From: an uncultured Collinsella sp.
GTDB taxonomy: Bacteria > Actinomycetota > Coriobacteriia > Coriobacteriales > Coriobacteriaceae
Direction: 5' to 3'
NCBI GenBank assembly: GCA_902494625.1
Contig: CABUUB010000002.1
Location: 12,712-76,711, forward strand
Length of the DNA stretch: 64,000 bases
The notes below the pieces were generated by a model. It saw only the letters and a list, made by a program, of their open reading frames with translations, did not search any database and was not told where the DNA came from. The position numbers and the translations under genes are program-made. This document shows, piece by piece, positions 1-8,554 of the stretch (the first letter of the stretch is position 1; the number at the start of each line of letters is the position of its first letter).

Positions 1-308
1 TTCTCGCCCACCATGTCCTCGGGAACGGGAACCTGCTCATAGGACTCGTTGTCCATGAAGATGTAGTCGGTACCATCGTTGTAGAGGTACTGGAACTCAC
101 GGGTGGTGAGCATGACGCTCTCGAACTTGGTGCCGGCGTTGCAGGTGTTCTCGACGACGCGGCCGCTCTTGATGTCGCGGGTCTTGTAGCGCACAAACGC
201 GCCGCCCTTGCCCGGCTTGACATGCTGGAACTCGACGATGGTGTAGACCTTGTCCTTGATGCGGAGACCGAGGCCGTTCTTGAAGTCGGCGGTAGAAATG
301 GTAGGCAT
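1..308 (-). CDS. efp: Elongation factor P (N-terminal part, cut by window edge)
   Basis: EF-P enters the ribosomal E site and relieves stalling at polyproline stretches. The 102 visible residues match the family from the start: MPTISTADFKNG, then the KPGKGGAF loop with Lys34, the residue modified in other bacteria, and the start of the second barrel. The rest lies left of the window. The ATG at 308 follows AGAAAGG at good distance. An upstream terminator (399-443) and a TATAAT box (366-371) suggest it is transcribed separately from the M24 peptidase gene next door. Confidence 0.95.
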   Translation of the reverse strand, partial: MPTISTADFKNGLGLRIKDKVYTIVEFQHVKPGKGGAFVRYKTRDIKSGRVVENTCNAGTKFESVMLTTREFQYLYNDGTDYIFMDNESYEQVPVPEDMVGE

Positions 309-365
309 AGCGACCTTTCTTCTTATGGGCAGAACGCACAAGCGTCCAAATTACATACGATAGAA

Positions 366-371
366 ATTATA
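366..371 (-). promoter_or_regulatory. Candidate -10 box for efp
   Basis: A perfect TATAAT on the minus strand lies about 58 bp before the efp ATG and after the terminator of the preceding gene. No good -35 hexamer is seen at 16-18 bp, so the call rests on the -10 box and position. Confidence 0.4.
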
Positions 372-400
372 CACTTGCAGACGGCGCCTGCAGCGAGCGC

Positions 401-443
401 ATAAAAAGAGAACGCGGGGCGTCCGGATCGATTCGGACGCCCC
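401..443 (-). terminator. Intrinsic terminator of the M24 peptidase gene
   Basis: A perfect 10-bp stem (416-425 with 434-443) and an 8-nt loop are followed on the minus strand by a U-rich run (A's at 402-407). It separates the M24 peptidase gene from efp. Confidence 0.85.
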
Positions 444-468
444 GCCCCAAACTATCTACCGAAGTAGA

Positions 469-1599
469 CTAGCAGTCGATAACGTGCAGGTCGTGCGGGG
501 TCTTGGTGAAGGGCTCGTAGCCGTTCTCGGTGACCACGCCGTAGTCCTCAAGGCGCACGCCGCCCACGCCGGGCAGGTAGACGCCGGGCTCCATGGTGAC
601 AACCGAGCCGATCTCGATGGTGTTCTTGCTGCGGTTGAAGTTGGGCAGCTCGTGGATGTCGATGCCCACGCCGTGGCCCAGACCATGGTTGTAGTAATCG
701 CCATAGCCGGCATCGCCGATGATCTTCTTGGAAAGCTTGAAAATGTCGTTGCCCTCGACGCCCGGATGGATGGCGGCGACGCACTCCTCGTGCGTACGGC
801 GCACGAGCGCATACAGGTCGAGCTGTTCCTGCGTGGGCTCGCCCATCACGACGGTGCGCGTCATATCGGAACGATAATCGCAGTAGCCCGCGCCGTAATC
901 CATGAGGACAAAGTCGCCCTTCTCGATCACGCGGTCGCTCGGCACGGCATGCGGGTTGGCGGTGTTGGGACCGCTCGCCACGATGGAGCCGAAGGCAAGG
1001 CTGTCAGCGCCGTTGGCGAACATAAAGTTCTCGAGCTCGTTGCGAACCTGCTTCTCGGTCATACCGGGCATAATAAAGCCGAGCATGTGCTGGAAGGCGG
1101 CGTCGGTGATCGACTGTGCATGGCGCATGAGCTCGATCTCCTCGGCATCCTTGATGGCGCGCATCTTGCGGATGTCGTCGTGCATCAGCGGCAGCATGCA
1201 GGCGACGGAACGGTCCTCCAGGCCGCGCTGAATACCATGGTAGAAGTTAATCTGCATATCGTCCTCGACAGCACAGACACGGCACTTGTTAGCCGCAATC
1301 TTGCCGGCGACCCAGCCGGGGATGGTACCCTCGTCCATGTCGTAGACCCAGGGGCTGCCGGTGGGCGTGTTCTCCTCAAAGCTGTTGAGGTAGCGCGAGT
1401 CGGTGTGGAACAGGCACTGGTCGGCCGTAATAAACGCAGCGTGCGGGAACTCGAAGGTGTAGTCGAAGACGCCCTTAACGCCCGTAAGCCAACGAAGGTT
1501 GGCCTCGTCGCGCACCACGATGGCGTCGTAGCCACGCTCGGCCATCAGGGCACGGACACGCTCGATACGACCGGCAGGACCGGCAGCAAACTCAGACAT
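469..1599 (-). CDS. M24 family aminopeptidase (Xaa-Pro dipeptidase/aminopeptidase P type)
   Basis: Cytoplasmic metallopeptidase of 376 residues, of the type that releases N-terminal residues next to proline. It has a creatinase-like N-terminal domain (about 10-140) followed by the pita-bread catalytic domain. All five metal ligands are visible: Asp234 (MDYGAG), Asp245 (SDMTRT), His309 (HGLGHG), Glu337 (MEPGVY) and Glu351 (RLEDYG). The ATG at 1599 follows AGAAAGGAA. The neighbours aroK/aroB and efp are a common Gram-positive arrangement. Exact peptide preference cannot be read from sequence. Confidence 0.92.
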   Translation of the reverse strand: MSEFAAGPAGRIERVRALMAERGYDAIVVRDEANLRWLTGVKGVFDYTFEFPHAAFITADQCLFHTDSRYLNSFEENTPTGSPWVYDMDEGTIPGWVAGKIAANKCRVCAVEDDMQINFYHGIQRGLEDRSVACMLPLMHDDIRKMRAIKDAEEIELMRHAQSITDAAFQHMLGFIMPGMTEKQVRNELENFMFANGADSLAFGSIVASGPNTANPHAVPSDRVIEKGDFVLMDYGAGYCDYRSDMTRTVVMGEPTQEQLDLYALVRRTHEECVAAIHPGVEGNDIFKLSKKIIGDAGYGDYYNHGLGHGVGIDIHELPNFNRSKNTIEIGSVVTMEPGVYLPGVGGVRLEDYGVVTENGYEPFTKTPHDLHVIDC

Positions 1600-1630
1600 G
1601 CAGATTCCTTTCTTGTTGTCTCTATATAGA

Positions 1631-1693
1631 CGGGACGGGTCTCAACCGAACGACGGAATCGCATGCGATCCGCAACCGATTGGAAACCCGTCC
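1631..1693 (-). repeat. Inverted repeat in the aroB-M24 peptidase gap
   Basis: An 11-bp inverted repeat with one mismatch (around 1631-1642 and 1683-1693, GGGACGGGT-type arms) encloses a second palindrome centred on TCGCATGCGA. It sits before the M24 peptidase gene and after aroB. It could be the aroB terminator, although no clear U run follows, or a structured leader. Confidence 0.5.
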
Positions 1694-1731
1694 CTCAACA
1701 TGATACGAAAGACGATGGATGTCAATAAATC

Positions 1732-2841
1732 TTAGAGAAGTTCTTTGCGAGAAGCCAAGTAGGCGTGAGCATGGCGCTCAAGAACCTCGTCCTCAACGCT
1801 CGTTAGACGAATGGCGCCGAGCGCCGCGGGCAGCGGCAACATGTTGCGGTTCGAGCGGACAAACTGCTGTCTGCGGAACTCCTCGATATATGCGGCAGGC
1901 TCCAGATCGAAAGCAAGCTCCTCGATACCAAAATCCTCCAGGCAGTCATCGACCTCAAAGACGTAATCGATATCAAAGTCGCAGGCATCGTGGGCAACGC
2001 GCGCCTCAAAGCGCATGCCCTCGGACAACAGCTGGTAGACAGGGACCTGCGAAGCGGCATCGCCCAAGCAGGCGCGCAGGGTACGCTCCCCCGTCTTGCC
2101 AAAATCAAGCGCATGGCGAGCGCTCGGGTTCGTGGCCATCAGTACGTCCTTGCGGGCAGTCTGAGACCATTGAACGGCATTGACGAGCGCGACCTCCTCG
2201 CCCGCGAGAATCTCGGGGACGGTCTCAGTAAACTGATTCCAGCGGGACTTGCTGCTCGAAAGCATGGTGCCAACAAGTACCACATAGCCGAGCTTGAGGT
2301 CCTCGGGGTCCGCCTCGCGAACAAGGTCGAGGTCACACACGATCAAGCCAGGTTCGGGACGGAACGCGATGGCGGGAAGCGCATTGGCCGACGAGGCGAC
2401 GAGCGGCTTCATGGTCGTCGCGACCGTGAGCATGGCGTCGAACGTCGTCGGCAGCAAGGCGCACTCAGTGCGACCGCACCACTGATTGGCGCACCAGCTA
2501 ACAACCGAGCAGGTTGCGGCGTCGCCAACGGCGACAACCAGATCGTCGCAGGTAATGCCGTTGGCAGACAGGGCGCCAAAGATAGCATCAGCATCGGCCA
2601 GCGTGGCACCAGCAGGCGAAACCTCGAGGACTAGCGGCGACACGGCAAAACCGGCGTCGACCAGCGCATGCTCGACGACCTCACCAAAACGCTCGGATGT
2701 GACGTCGTTCCAAACCACCATCGCGCGCTTAGGCTTGCCAACGGCCGAGGCAAACATGCGCGACAGCTCATCGAACGCGCCCAATCCGACGCGGACATCG
2801 ACACTGCGGTTTTGGAAATTGATCAGTTGACGGCGAATCAT
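1732..2841 (-). CDS. 3-dehydroquinate synthase-like protein, metal ligands missing
   Basis: A 369-residue AroB homologue by overall fold pattern: N-terminal nucleotide-binding half, then PTTFDAML (131-138) matching the PTTLLAQVD block and IVCDLDLV matching VVVDLDCL. The key active-site motifs are changed. GGGVVGD reads VAVGDAAT, SSVGGKT is lost, GLAEVIKYG reads LGYVVLVGT, and the GHTxGHA block reads GKTGERT (Lys249, Arg253). The HGE histidine is also absent, so the three zinc ligands and the NAD loop seem lost. The start at 2841 is chosen because its ATG overlaps the aroK TGA (ATGA), implying translational coupling. It may be a divergent enzyme or a non-catalytic partner of AroK. Confidence 0.75.
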   Translation of the reverse strand: MIRRQLINFQNRSVDVRVGLGAFDELSRMFASAVGKPKRAMVVWNDVTSERFGEVVEHALVDAGFAVSPLVLEVSPAGATLADADAIFGALSANGITCDDLVVAVGDAATCSVVSWCANQWCGRTECALLPTTFDAMLTVATTMKPLVASSANALPAIAFRPEPGLIVCDLDLVREADPEDLKLGYVVLVGTMLSSSKSRWNQFTETVPEILAGEEVALVNAVQWSQTARKDVLMATNPSARHALDFGKTGERTLRACLGDAASQVPVYQLLSEGMRFEARVAHDACDFDIDYVFEVDDCLEDFGIEELAFDLEPAAYIEEFRRQQFVRSNRNMLPLPAALGAIRLTSVEDEVLERHAHAYLASRKELL

Positions 2842-3371
2842 AGCAGCCCACGCTCCAAAAGCATCTCGGCACAAAGGTAGGAAACGTCCTCGAAGGACTT
2901 GTTGCGAATATCAAGGGTAAGGTCGGCGGCCTGGCGATATAGCGGACGGCGATGCTCAAACAGGCGCGCGGCATGCTCGGGAGAGCGGAAATCGGGGCGC
3001 GTGTCGGACCGACGAATCTGGCGAATCGAATCCTCGAAGTCACCCTCGAGGTACACGCACGTACCCATTTCGTGCATCAGCTCAATATTCACCGGCGTCT
3101 CGACGATACCGCCCCCGCACGAAACCAACAGGCTGCGCTCGCTTTGGAGCGAACGGAGCGCCGAGGTCTCGAGCTCGCGAAAACGATCCTCACCCTCGGT
3201 CTCAAAAATCTCGGTTACCGACTTGCCGCAACGGCGCACGACCAGGCGATCGGTATCGATAAAACGCCGCTTGAACATGGTGCCGACGTTGCGCGCGAGC
3301 GTCGATTTGCCCGCGCCCAAAAAGCCGATAAAGAAGATATGGTCGCAGCCGTGTTTGGTGTGCTGGGACAT
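2838..3371 (-). CDS. aroK: Shikimate kinase
   Basis: Phosphorylates shikimate at the 3-OH, step five of the chorismate pathway. The 177-residue protein has a P-loop GFLGAGKST (16-24), the DTD shikimate-binding motif (39-41), the SCGGG loop (84-88) and a lid with an RPDF segment. Family length is normal. It starts 8 bp after yqeG and overlaps the AroB-like gene by 4 bp. Confidence 0.95.
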   Translation of the reverse strand: MSQHTKHGCDHIFFIGFLGAGKSTLARNVGTMFKRRFIDTDRLVVRRCGKSVTEIFETEGEDRFRELETSALRSLQSERSLLVSCGGGIVETPVNIELMHEMGTCVYLEGDFEDSIRQIRRSDTRPDFRSPEHAARLFEHRRPLYRQAADLTLDIRNKSFEDVSYLCAEMLLERGLL

Positions 3372-3379
3372 GACGAGAC

Positions 3380-3877
3380 CTATTCCTCGCAGGGAAGGTC
3401 ACGCAGGGCCCGGCGCTCAAAGATACGGAAGATCTGCGTATACCACAGGTCCTGCGTCGCCTGCGGCTTTACCAGGATGGTATCGACGCCGGCGAAGTTG
3501 CCGCTCCACACGTCCGTGTAGAGCTGATCACCAATCAACACCGTCTCGTCGGCCGTGGCGCCGAGGCGCTTAAGACCCGCCTTGAGGGCAAACGGCGCCG
3601 GCTTCATGGCGTGGCTGATAGCCTCAAGTCCCAGCTCGCGCGCAGAGCTCATGACCTGGTCGCGATGCCAGTTGTTGGACACCATGCACAGCTTAAAGCC
3701 TTTGGCGCGGGCGGCGTCGAGCCAAGCGGAAACCGCGGTGGGAACCTGCTCGGTGTCGCGCGGCACCAGGGTGTTATCGCGATCGAGCAGAATGGCGCGT
3801 TTGCCGTCGGCCCACAGGGTATCAAGGTCGATGCGATCGACCGAGGCAACGTATCGTTTGGGGCTAAAAATCCTCAT
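3380..3877 (-). CDS. yqeG: YqeG-family HAD phosphatase (subclass IIIA)
   Basis: A 165-residue HAD-type phosphatase. Motif I is LLDRDNTL (two Asp), motif II is MVSNN, and the distal acidic motif is IGDQLYTDV. These match the YqeG/GEP4-like phosphatidylglycerophosphatase-related family; the substrate here is inferred only. The start at 3877 is one base after the mltG stop. A longer reading frame upstream is low-complexity read-through of the mltG region and was not used. Confidence 0.88.
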   Translation of the reverse strand: MRIFSPKRYVASVDRIDLDTLWADGKRAILLDRDNTLVPRDTEQVPTAVSAWLDAARAKGFKLCMVSNNWHRDQVMSSARELGLEAISHAMKPAPFALKAGLKRLGATADETVLIGDQLYTDVWSGNFAGVDTILVKPQATQDLWYTQIFRIFERRALRDLPCEE

Positions 3878-3878
3878 G

Positions 3879-5264
3879 TTAATTCCAAGACTGTTGATGC
3901 TCTTCGTAGGTTTGCGAGAAGTACTCCTCGTCCTGCGTAATGTAGAAATATAGGTCATCGGAGTCGGTCGGCTCAAGCGTGGCCTTGAGCGCCTCGAGCG
4001 ACGGAGAGCAGATGGGCGTGGGTGGCAGGCCCTCGTGCTTATAGGTGTTATACGGGCTATCGCTCTGCAGGTCGTCGGCGGTAACCTCGCCACCGGTGAC
4101 ATACATCATGGTCACATCGCTGTTAAGATAGCGCAGACCGTCGAGCTTGCCGGCAAGGCGGTTGTAAAAGACCGAGGCCACGTGCGCACGTTGATCGGCG
4201 TTGAGGCCCTCGCGCTCAACGATAGAGGCTAAGTTGACGATGTCGTAGTCGGACATCTCCACACCGTAGCGTTCCTTGATCTTGGCTTCGCAGCTCGCAA
4301 AGTCAAGCGACTTGTACTCGGTCTTAAACTGATCGAGCATGGCGCGAATCACGACATCGGACGTCGGCGAATCACCCAACGAATAGGTCTTGGGGAACAA
4401 GAAACCCTCGAGCGAGTCGTTGGCGGCGCCCTTGAGAAAGCTATAGTCGTCCACGTAGTTGGAGGCCTTGGCCTGGTTGAGGAAGTCTTCCTTAGAGATG
4501 CTGTCGTAGACCTGGGCCACACGGTCGGCAACTTGATCGACCGTTAGGCCCTCAGGGATAGTCAGCGCATTGGAGCCCGCGTTGGGGCCTTCCATGAGCT
4601 GCTGAACAACCTTGGTCGCATCCATGAGTGTGGTGAACGAATAAGTACCAGGCTTGAGCGACATATCGGCGTTGAGCTTTTTCACCGCCGCATAGTAATC
4701 CTTGGGATTTTCGACGATATGGTTCTCGGAAAGTATCGAGGCGATCGTATCGCCCGAAGCACCGTCGGGAATGGTTACCGTAACCTGCTGACCAGCCGTA
4801 ACCTTCGTATCCCCACCGGCAAAGAAGCCCTTGACGGCTGGCACGACAAAGAAAGCGATCGCGACAAGCGCAAGCACGGCGACGACGCCACCGATAATCA
4901 TAGGCACCGGGGAGCTTTTCTTTTGAGCACCGCGACGAGCATGCGTGGTGTAGCTCGAGCAGGTCGCCGGAGCAACGCCATGCGAACCGCTAGCGTGATG
5001 CGAATACGATTGAGGGGCCTGCGTTCGCTGGGTAGGTGCCTGCTGCTTAAAGCGGGTACCGCCTGCAGGCTGGGCCGTACGAGCAGAAGGCTGCTGACCC
5101 GTCCGTTGAACAGGTTGGCCCGAATGAGAGAAGGACTGCACCGGGCGCGCGGCAGACTGAGCTGCACGCTGCGTCGGCTGTGCTGGACGCTGTCCAGGCT
5201 GGGCAGCGCGCGACGCCGGCTGCCGTGTACGATTCTGCTGGCGCGGATCGGAAGCGCTAGGCAT
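3879..5264 (-). CDS. mltG: Endolytic transglycosylase MltG with long disordered cytoplasmic tail
   Basis: Membrane-bound lytic transglycosylase that cuts nascent peptidoglycan strands. Residues 1-118 form an unusual Gln/Pro/Arg/Ala/Ser-rich tail of imperfect QP/AQR repeats. A single membrane helix follows (about 121-142), then a LysM-like subdomain and the YceG catalytic domain. The ASIVEREG motif places the catalytic Glu near residue 350. The start at 5264 is set by GAGGAGG six bases upstream, inside the 3' end of ruvX (8-bp overlap). Confidence 0.93.
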   Translation of the reverse strand: MPSASDPRQQNRTRQPASRAAQPGQRPAQPTQRAAQSAARPVQSFSHSGQPVQRTGQQPSARTAQPAGGTRFKQQAPTQRTQAPQSYSHHASGSHGVAPATCSSYTTHARRGAQKKSSPVPMIIGGVVAVLALVAIAFFVVPAVKGFFAGGDTKVTAGQQVTVTIPDGASGDTIASILSENHIVENPKDYYAAVKKLNADMSLKPGTYSFTTLMDATKVVQQLMEGPNAGSNALTIPEGLTVDQVADRVAQVYDSISKEDFLNQAKASNYVDDYSFLKGAANDSLEGFLFPKTYSLGDSPTSDVVIRAMLDQFKTEYKSLDFASCEAKIKERYGVEMSDYDIVNLASIVEREGLNADQRAHVASVFYNRLAGKLDGLRYLNSDVTMMYVTGGEVTADDLQSDSPYNTYKHEGLPPTPICSPSLEALKATLEPTDSDDLYFYITQDEEYFSQTYEEHQQSWN

Positions 5265-5685
5265 GCGAAACCTCCTCGTTTTTACGATCGAGCCACGTCT
5301 GCAAAAACAGGCTGGCGGCAATCATGTCGATCTTGCCCCTCATCTGCTTTTCGTTGAGGCCCTGCTCGCGCAGGATACGCTTGGCCTCTTGCGAGGACAG
5401 ACGCTCGTCCTCAAACTCCAGCGGAAGATCGAGCTCGTCGGCAATCTTTTGCGCCACGGCGGCAACGCGCTCGGCCTGGGGGCCGGGCTCACCGGCCATG
5501 GTCAAGGGACGTCCGCTTACCAGGATATCGGGCTCAAAGTCCTCGACCAAGTAGCGAAACGTCTTTGCCATGCCAGTGACCTCGGCAGCCGGAAGCACCT
5601 TGACGGGCATCGCCATCTTGCCATCACGGCTCGAGACGGCGATGCCGATCCTGGTCTCCCCTATGTCCAGCGCAAGCGCGACCAC
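5257..5685 (-). CDS. ruvX: RuvX/YqgF-family Holliday-junction-resolvase-like protein
   Basis: A 142-residue RNase H-fold nuclease implicated in pre-16S rRNA maturation and possibly junction resolution. It has LALDIGETRIGIA at the N terminus (first catalytic Asp), a central SGRPLTMAGEPGPQAERV block, FEDERLSS and a C-terminal DMIAAS Asp. The start is GTG at 5685, 17 bp after alaS. It lies between alaS and mltG, the usual Gram-positive order. Confidence 0.93.
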   Translation of the reverse strand: MVALALDIGETRIGIAVSSRDGKMAMPVKVLPAAEVTGMAKTFRYLVEDFEPDILVSGRPLTMAGEPGPQAERVAAVAQKIADELDLPLEFEDERLSSQEAKRILREQGLNEKQMRGKIDMIAASLFLQTWLDRKNEEVSHA

Positions 5686-5702
5686 AGCGACTACCTAGAT
5701 TC

Positions 5703-8360
5703 TTAGGCGCCGAGCGCGGTCTTGGCGGCCGCGAGGGCATCGGCGATGCCGGCGGCGTTCTTGCCACCGGCCTGGGCCATGTTGGGACGGCCACCACCGC
5801 GACCGTCGACCAGACCCGCGATCTGCTTGATCACGTTACCGGCGTGGAACCCGGCCTTCACGGCGTCATCGGAGCCGGCAGCGAGCAGGGCCGGAGTGCC
5901 CTTCTCAGTCACGCTGGCGACGACACAAGCGACAGGGCCGGCGACCTTCTGGTGGACGGTATCCCATACGTTGCGCAGGTCGGCAGCTTCAAGACCCTGG
6001 AGCTCAGCAACGACCAGCTTGTAGCCGCCGAGCTCGACAGCACCCTCGATGGCACTGGAAATGGCGTCGGAGGAGCCACCGGTCAGAGCCTTTTTGAGCT
6101 TGTTGGACGTCTCGCGCAGCTCGGCCTGCAGGTTCTCCACACGGGCGGGAACCTCGTCGACGCGGCACTTGAGCGCAGCGGCAGCGGCGTCAACAAGTGC
6201 CAGGCGGTCGGCCATGTAATCGAGAGCGCCCTTAGAGGTCACGGCCTCGATACGGCGGACATTGGAGCCTGTGGAGGACTCGGAAATGATCTTGAACAGG
6301 CCGATCTCGGCGGTGTTGGCAGCGTGCGTGCCACCGCAGAGCTCGCGGGAGAACGGCTGGTCCTCGGTGCCCACGGAGACGACGCGGACGACATCGCCGT
6401 ACTTCTCGCCAAACAGAGCGACAGCGCCGGCAGCCTTAGCCTCGTCGATGCCCATGACACGGGTCACAACCGGCTTGGAAGCGAAGATCTGCTGGTTGAC
6501 CAGGTCCTCGACAGCCTTGAGCTGCTCGGAGGACAGAGCCTCGAAATGCGTGAAGTCAAAGCGCAGGTGCTCGGGCGTCACCAGCGAGCCGGCCTGGGAA
6601 ACATGCTCGCCCAGGACCTGCTTAAGGGCAGCGTCGAGCAGGTGCGTGGCGGTGTGGTTACGGCGCAGGAAGCCACGGCGCTCGGCGTCGAGCGCGGCGG
6701 TCACAGCGGCACCGACAGTCAGCGTGCCATCGGCAACGTGCGCGACGTGGGCATACAGGCCATTGTGGTTCTTGGTGTCGGCAACGGTCAGAACAACGCC
6801 CTCGGCGGAAAGCTTGCCGGCATCGCCCTGCTGACCACCCATCTCGGCATAGAACGGGGTGCGGTCGAGCACGACCTCGACATCCTCGCCCGCGGCTGCG
6901 GACTCGACGGACTCGCCGTTGCGCACGATGGCGACAACTTTGGCGCCCTCGATCACATCGTTGTCATAGCCGTCGAACTCGGTCGCTGCGACCTTGTCGG
7001 AAAGCTCGACCCACACGTCGTTGAAGCTACCCCAGGCGTCGCCCTTGGCGTTAGCGCGGGCGCGGGCCTTCTGGTCCTCCATGCAGGCAGTGAAGCCGCC
7101 CATGTCGACGTCGTGGCCAGCGGTGCCGGCGATCTCGACGGTCAGATCGATGGGGAAACCAAAGGTGTCGTGCAGCTTAAAGGCGACATCGCCCGGAAGC
7201 ACAGCGCCCTCGGCAAGCGCTGCCAGGGCCTCGTCCAGGTAGACACGGCCATTGTCGAGCGTCGTGGAGAAGCGCTCCTCCTCGGAGGCAACGATACCCT
7301 TGACGAGCGCGACGTTCTTGAGAAGCTCGGGATAGGCTTCGCCCATTTGAGCGTTGACCTCGTCGATGAACTTGGTCAGGAAGGCGCCCTCGATGCCCAG
7401 CAGACGACCGTGGAACACGGCACGGCGGAGCAGACGGCGAAGGACGTACTCGCGACCCTCGTTGCCGGGCAGGATGCCGTCAGAGATCATGAAGTCGACG
7501 GCACGGGAGTGGTCGGCGATGATGCGAAGAGAACGGCTGGCGCCGGAGTAATCGTCGGCGTCATAGGTCTTGCCGCTGATCTCCTCACCGAGCTTGATGA
7601 GGTGCTGCATCAGATCGCCGTCGTAGTTAGCAGTCTTGTGCTGCATGATAGCGGCCATGCGCTCCAGGCCCATGCCCGTATCGAGGTTGCGGTGCGGCAG
7701 CTCCGGCATGGAGCCGTCCTCCTGGCGGTCGTACTGGGTAAACACGAGGTTCCAGAACTCAAGGAAGCGGTCGCAGTCGCAGCCAGGCTTGCAGTCGGGG
7801 CTGCCGCAGCCGACCTCCTCGCCCATGTCAAAGTAGATCTCGGAGCACGGACCGCAGGGGCCGGTGGGGCCAGCGGCCCAGAAGTTGTCGTCCTCGCCCA
7901 GGCGGGAAATGTGGTCCTCGGCAACGCCCAGAGAACGCCACACGTCGTGGGTCTCGTCGTCCTCGGTAAAGACGGTGAAGTACAGGCGGTCGAGCGGCAG
8001 CTTGAACTCCTTGGTGATGAGCTCAAAGGCCCAGGCACAGGCCTGCTGCTTGGAGACGCCGCCAAAGGAAAAGTCGCCGAGCATCTCGAAGAAGGACAGG
8101 TGACGGCCGTCCTCGCCGATGCAATCGATGTCGTTGGTGCGGACGCACTTCTGGCAGGAGATCGCGCCGATCTCCTTCATGGTCTTCTTGCCCTGGTAGT
8201 ACTCCTTAAACTGGTTCATGCCGGCGTTGGCAAGCAGCAGCGAAGGATCGTCGGGGACGAGGGACGAAGAAGGATAGAGCTTAAGACCGCGCTCCTCAAA
8301 GAAGTTGAGGAACTTGGAGCGAATCTCGGCCGTAGTCATTGACGGGTAGTCAGCACTCAT
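5703..8360 (-). CDS. alaS: Alanyl-tRNA synthetase
   Basis: Charges tRNA-Ala and edits Ser/Gly mischarging. It is 885 residues, the normal length. The N-terminal class II catalytic core begins with EIRSKFLNFFEERG, the editing domain carries HTATHLLDAAL and CGGTHAAN zinc/editing motifs, and the C-Ala domain ends in GRGGGRPNMAQAGG. The start at 8360 is preceded by GAGGAG nine bases away; the frame continues 30 codons further upstream without a ribosome site. Confidence 0.97.
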   Translation of the reverse strand: MSADYPSMTTAEIRSKFLNFFEERGLKLYPSSSLVPDDPSLLLANAGMNQFKEYYQGKKTMKEIGAISCQKCVRTNDIDCIGEDGRHLSFFEMLGDFSFGGVSKQQACAWAFELITKEFKLPLDRLYFTVFTEDDETHDVWRSLGVAEDHISRLGEDDNFWAAGPTGPCGPCSEIYFDMGEEVGCGSPDCKPGCDCDRFLEFWNLVFTQYDRQEDGSMPELPHRNLDTGMGLERMAAIMQHKTANYDGDLMQHLIKLGEEISGKTYDADDYSGASRSLRIIADHSRAVDFMISDGILPGNEGREYVLRRLLRRAVFHGRLLGIEGAFLTKFIDEVNAQMGEAYPELLKNVALVKGIVASEEERFSTTLDNGRVYLDEALAALAEGAVLPGDVAFKLHDTFGFPIDLTVEIAGTAGHDVDMGGFTACMEDQKARARANAKGDAWGSFNDVWVELSDKVAATEFDGYDNDVIEGAKVVAIVRNGESVESAAAGEDVEVVLDRTPFYAEMGGQQGDAGKLSAEGVVLTVADTKNHNGLYAHVAHVADGTLTVGAAVTAALDAERRGFLRRNHTATHLLDAALKQVLGEHVSQAGSLVTPEHLRFDFTHFEALSSEQLKAVEDLVNQQIFASKPVVTRVMGIDEAKAAGAVALFGEKYGDVVRVVSVGTEDQPFSRELCGGTHAANTAEIGLFKIISESSTGSNVRRIEAVTSKGALDYMADRLALVDAAAAALKCRVDEVPARVENLQAELRETSNKLKKALTGGSSDAISSAIEGAVELGGYKLVVAELQGLEAADLRNVWDTVHQKVAGPVACVVASVTEKGTPALLAAGSDDAVKAGFHAGNVIKQIAGLVDGRGGGRPNMAQAGGKNAAGIADALAAAKTALGA

Positions 8361-8406
8361 AGAGGGAATCTCCTCGGTTTCACATCGAAACAGTTCAAAC
8401 GTAACG

Positions 8407-8434
8407 ATATTACCATCCCACCGCGCAAGTGCAA
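8407..8434 (-). promoter_or_regulatory. Candidate alaS promoter
   Basis: On the minus strand TTGCAC (8429-8434), a 16-bp spacer and TAATAT (8407-8412) lie 47-74 bp before the alaS start. Both boxes are close to consensus. No T-box or long leader fits in the short untranslated region. Confidence 0.55.
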
Positions 8435-8499
8435 AAAAGAGGGCCGCCAAACAGCGACCCTCCAGCGAAAGTGCACGTTATTTAGTACTGTGCGATCCT

Positions 8500-8528
8500 T
8501 TGAAATAGGGCTGCTGTAGAATTACATA
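8500..8528 (+). promoter_or_regulatory. Candidate promoter of the small membrane protein gene
   Basis: TTGAAA (8500-8505), a 17-bp spacer and TACATA (8523-8528) lie just before an AGGAG ribosome site and the ATG at 8555. Confidence 0.45.
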
Positions 8529-8554
8529 TAAGAGTCACCCGGAAGGAGCGATCG

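Noticed and set aside
3878..4102. N-terminal extension of the YqeG frame
   Set aside because: It reads through mltG in another frame with Arg/Ser/Thr/Pro-rich noise; the HAD protein starts cleanly at 3877.
5844..8342. 832-codon plus-strand frame opposite alaS
   Set aside because: Antisense shadow of alaS with the same compositional signature; alaS motifs are complete on the minus strand.
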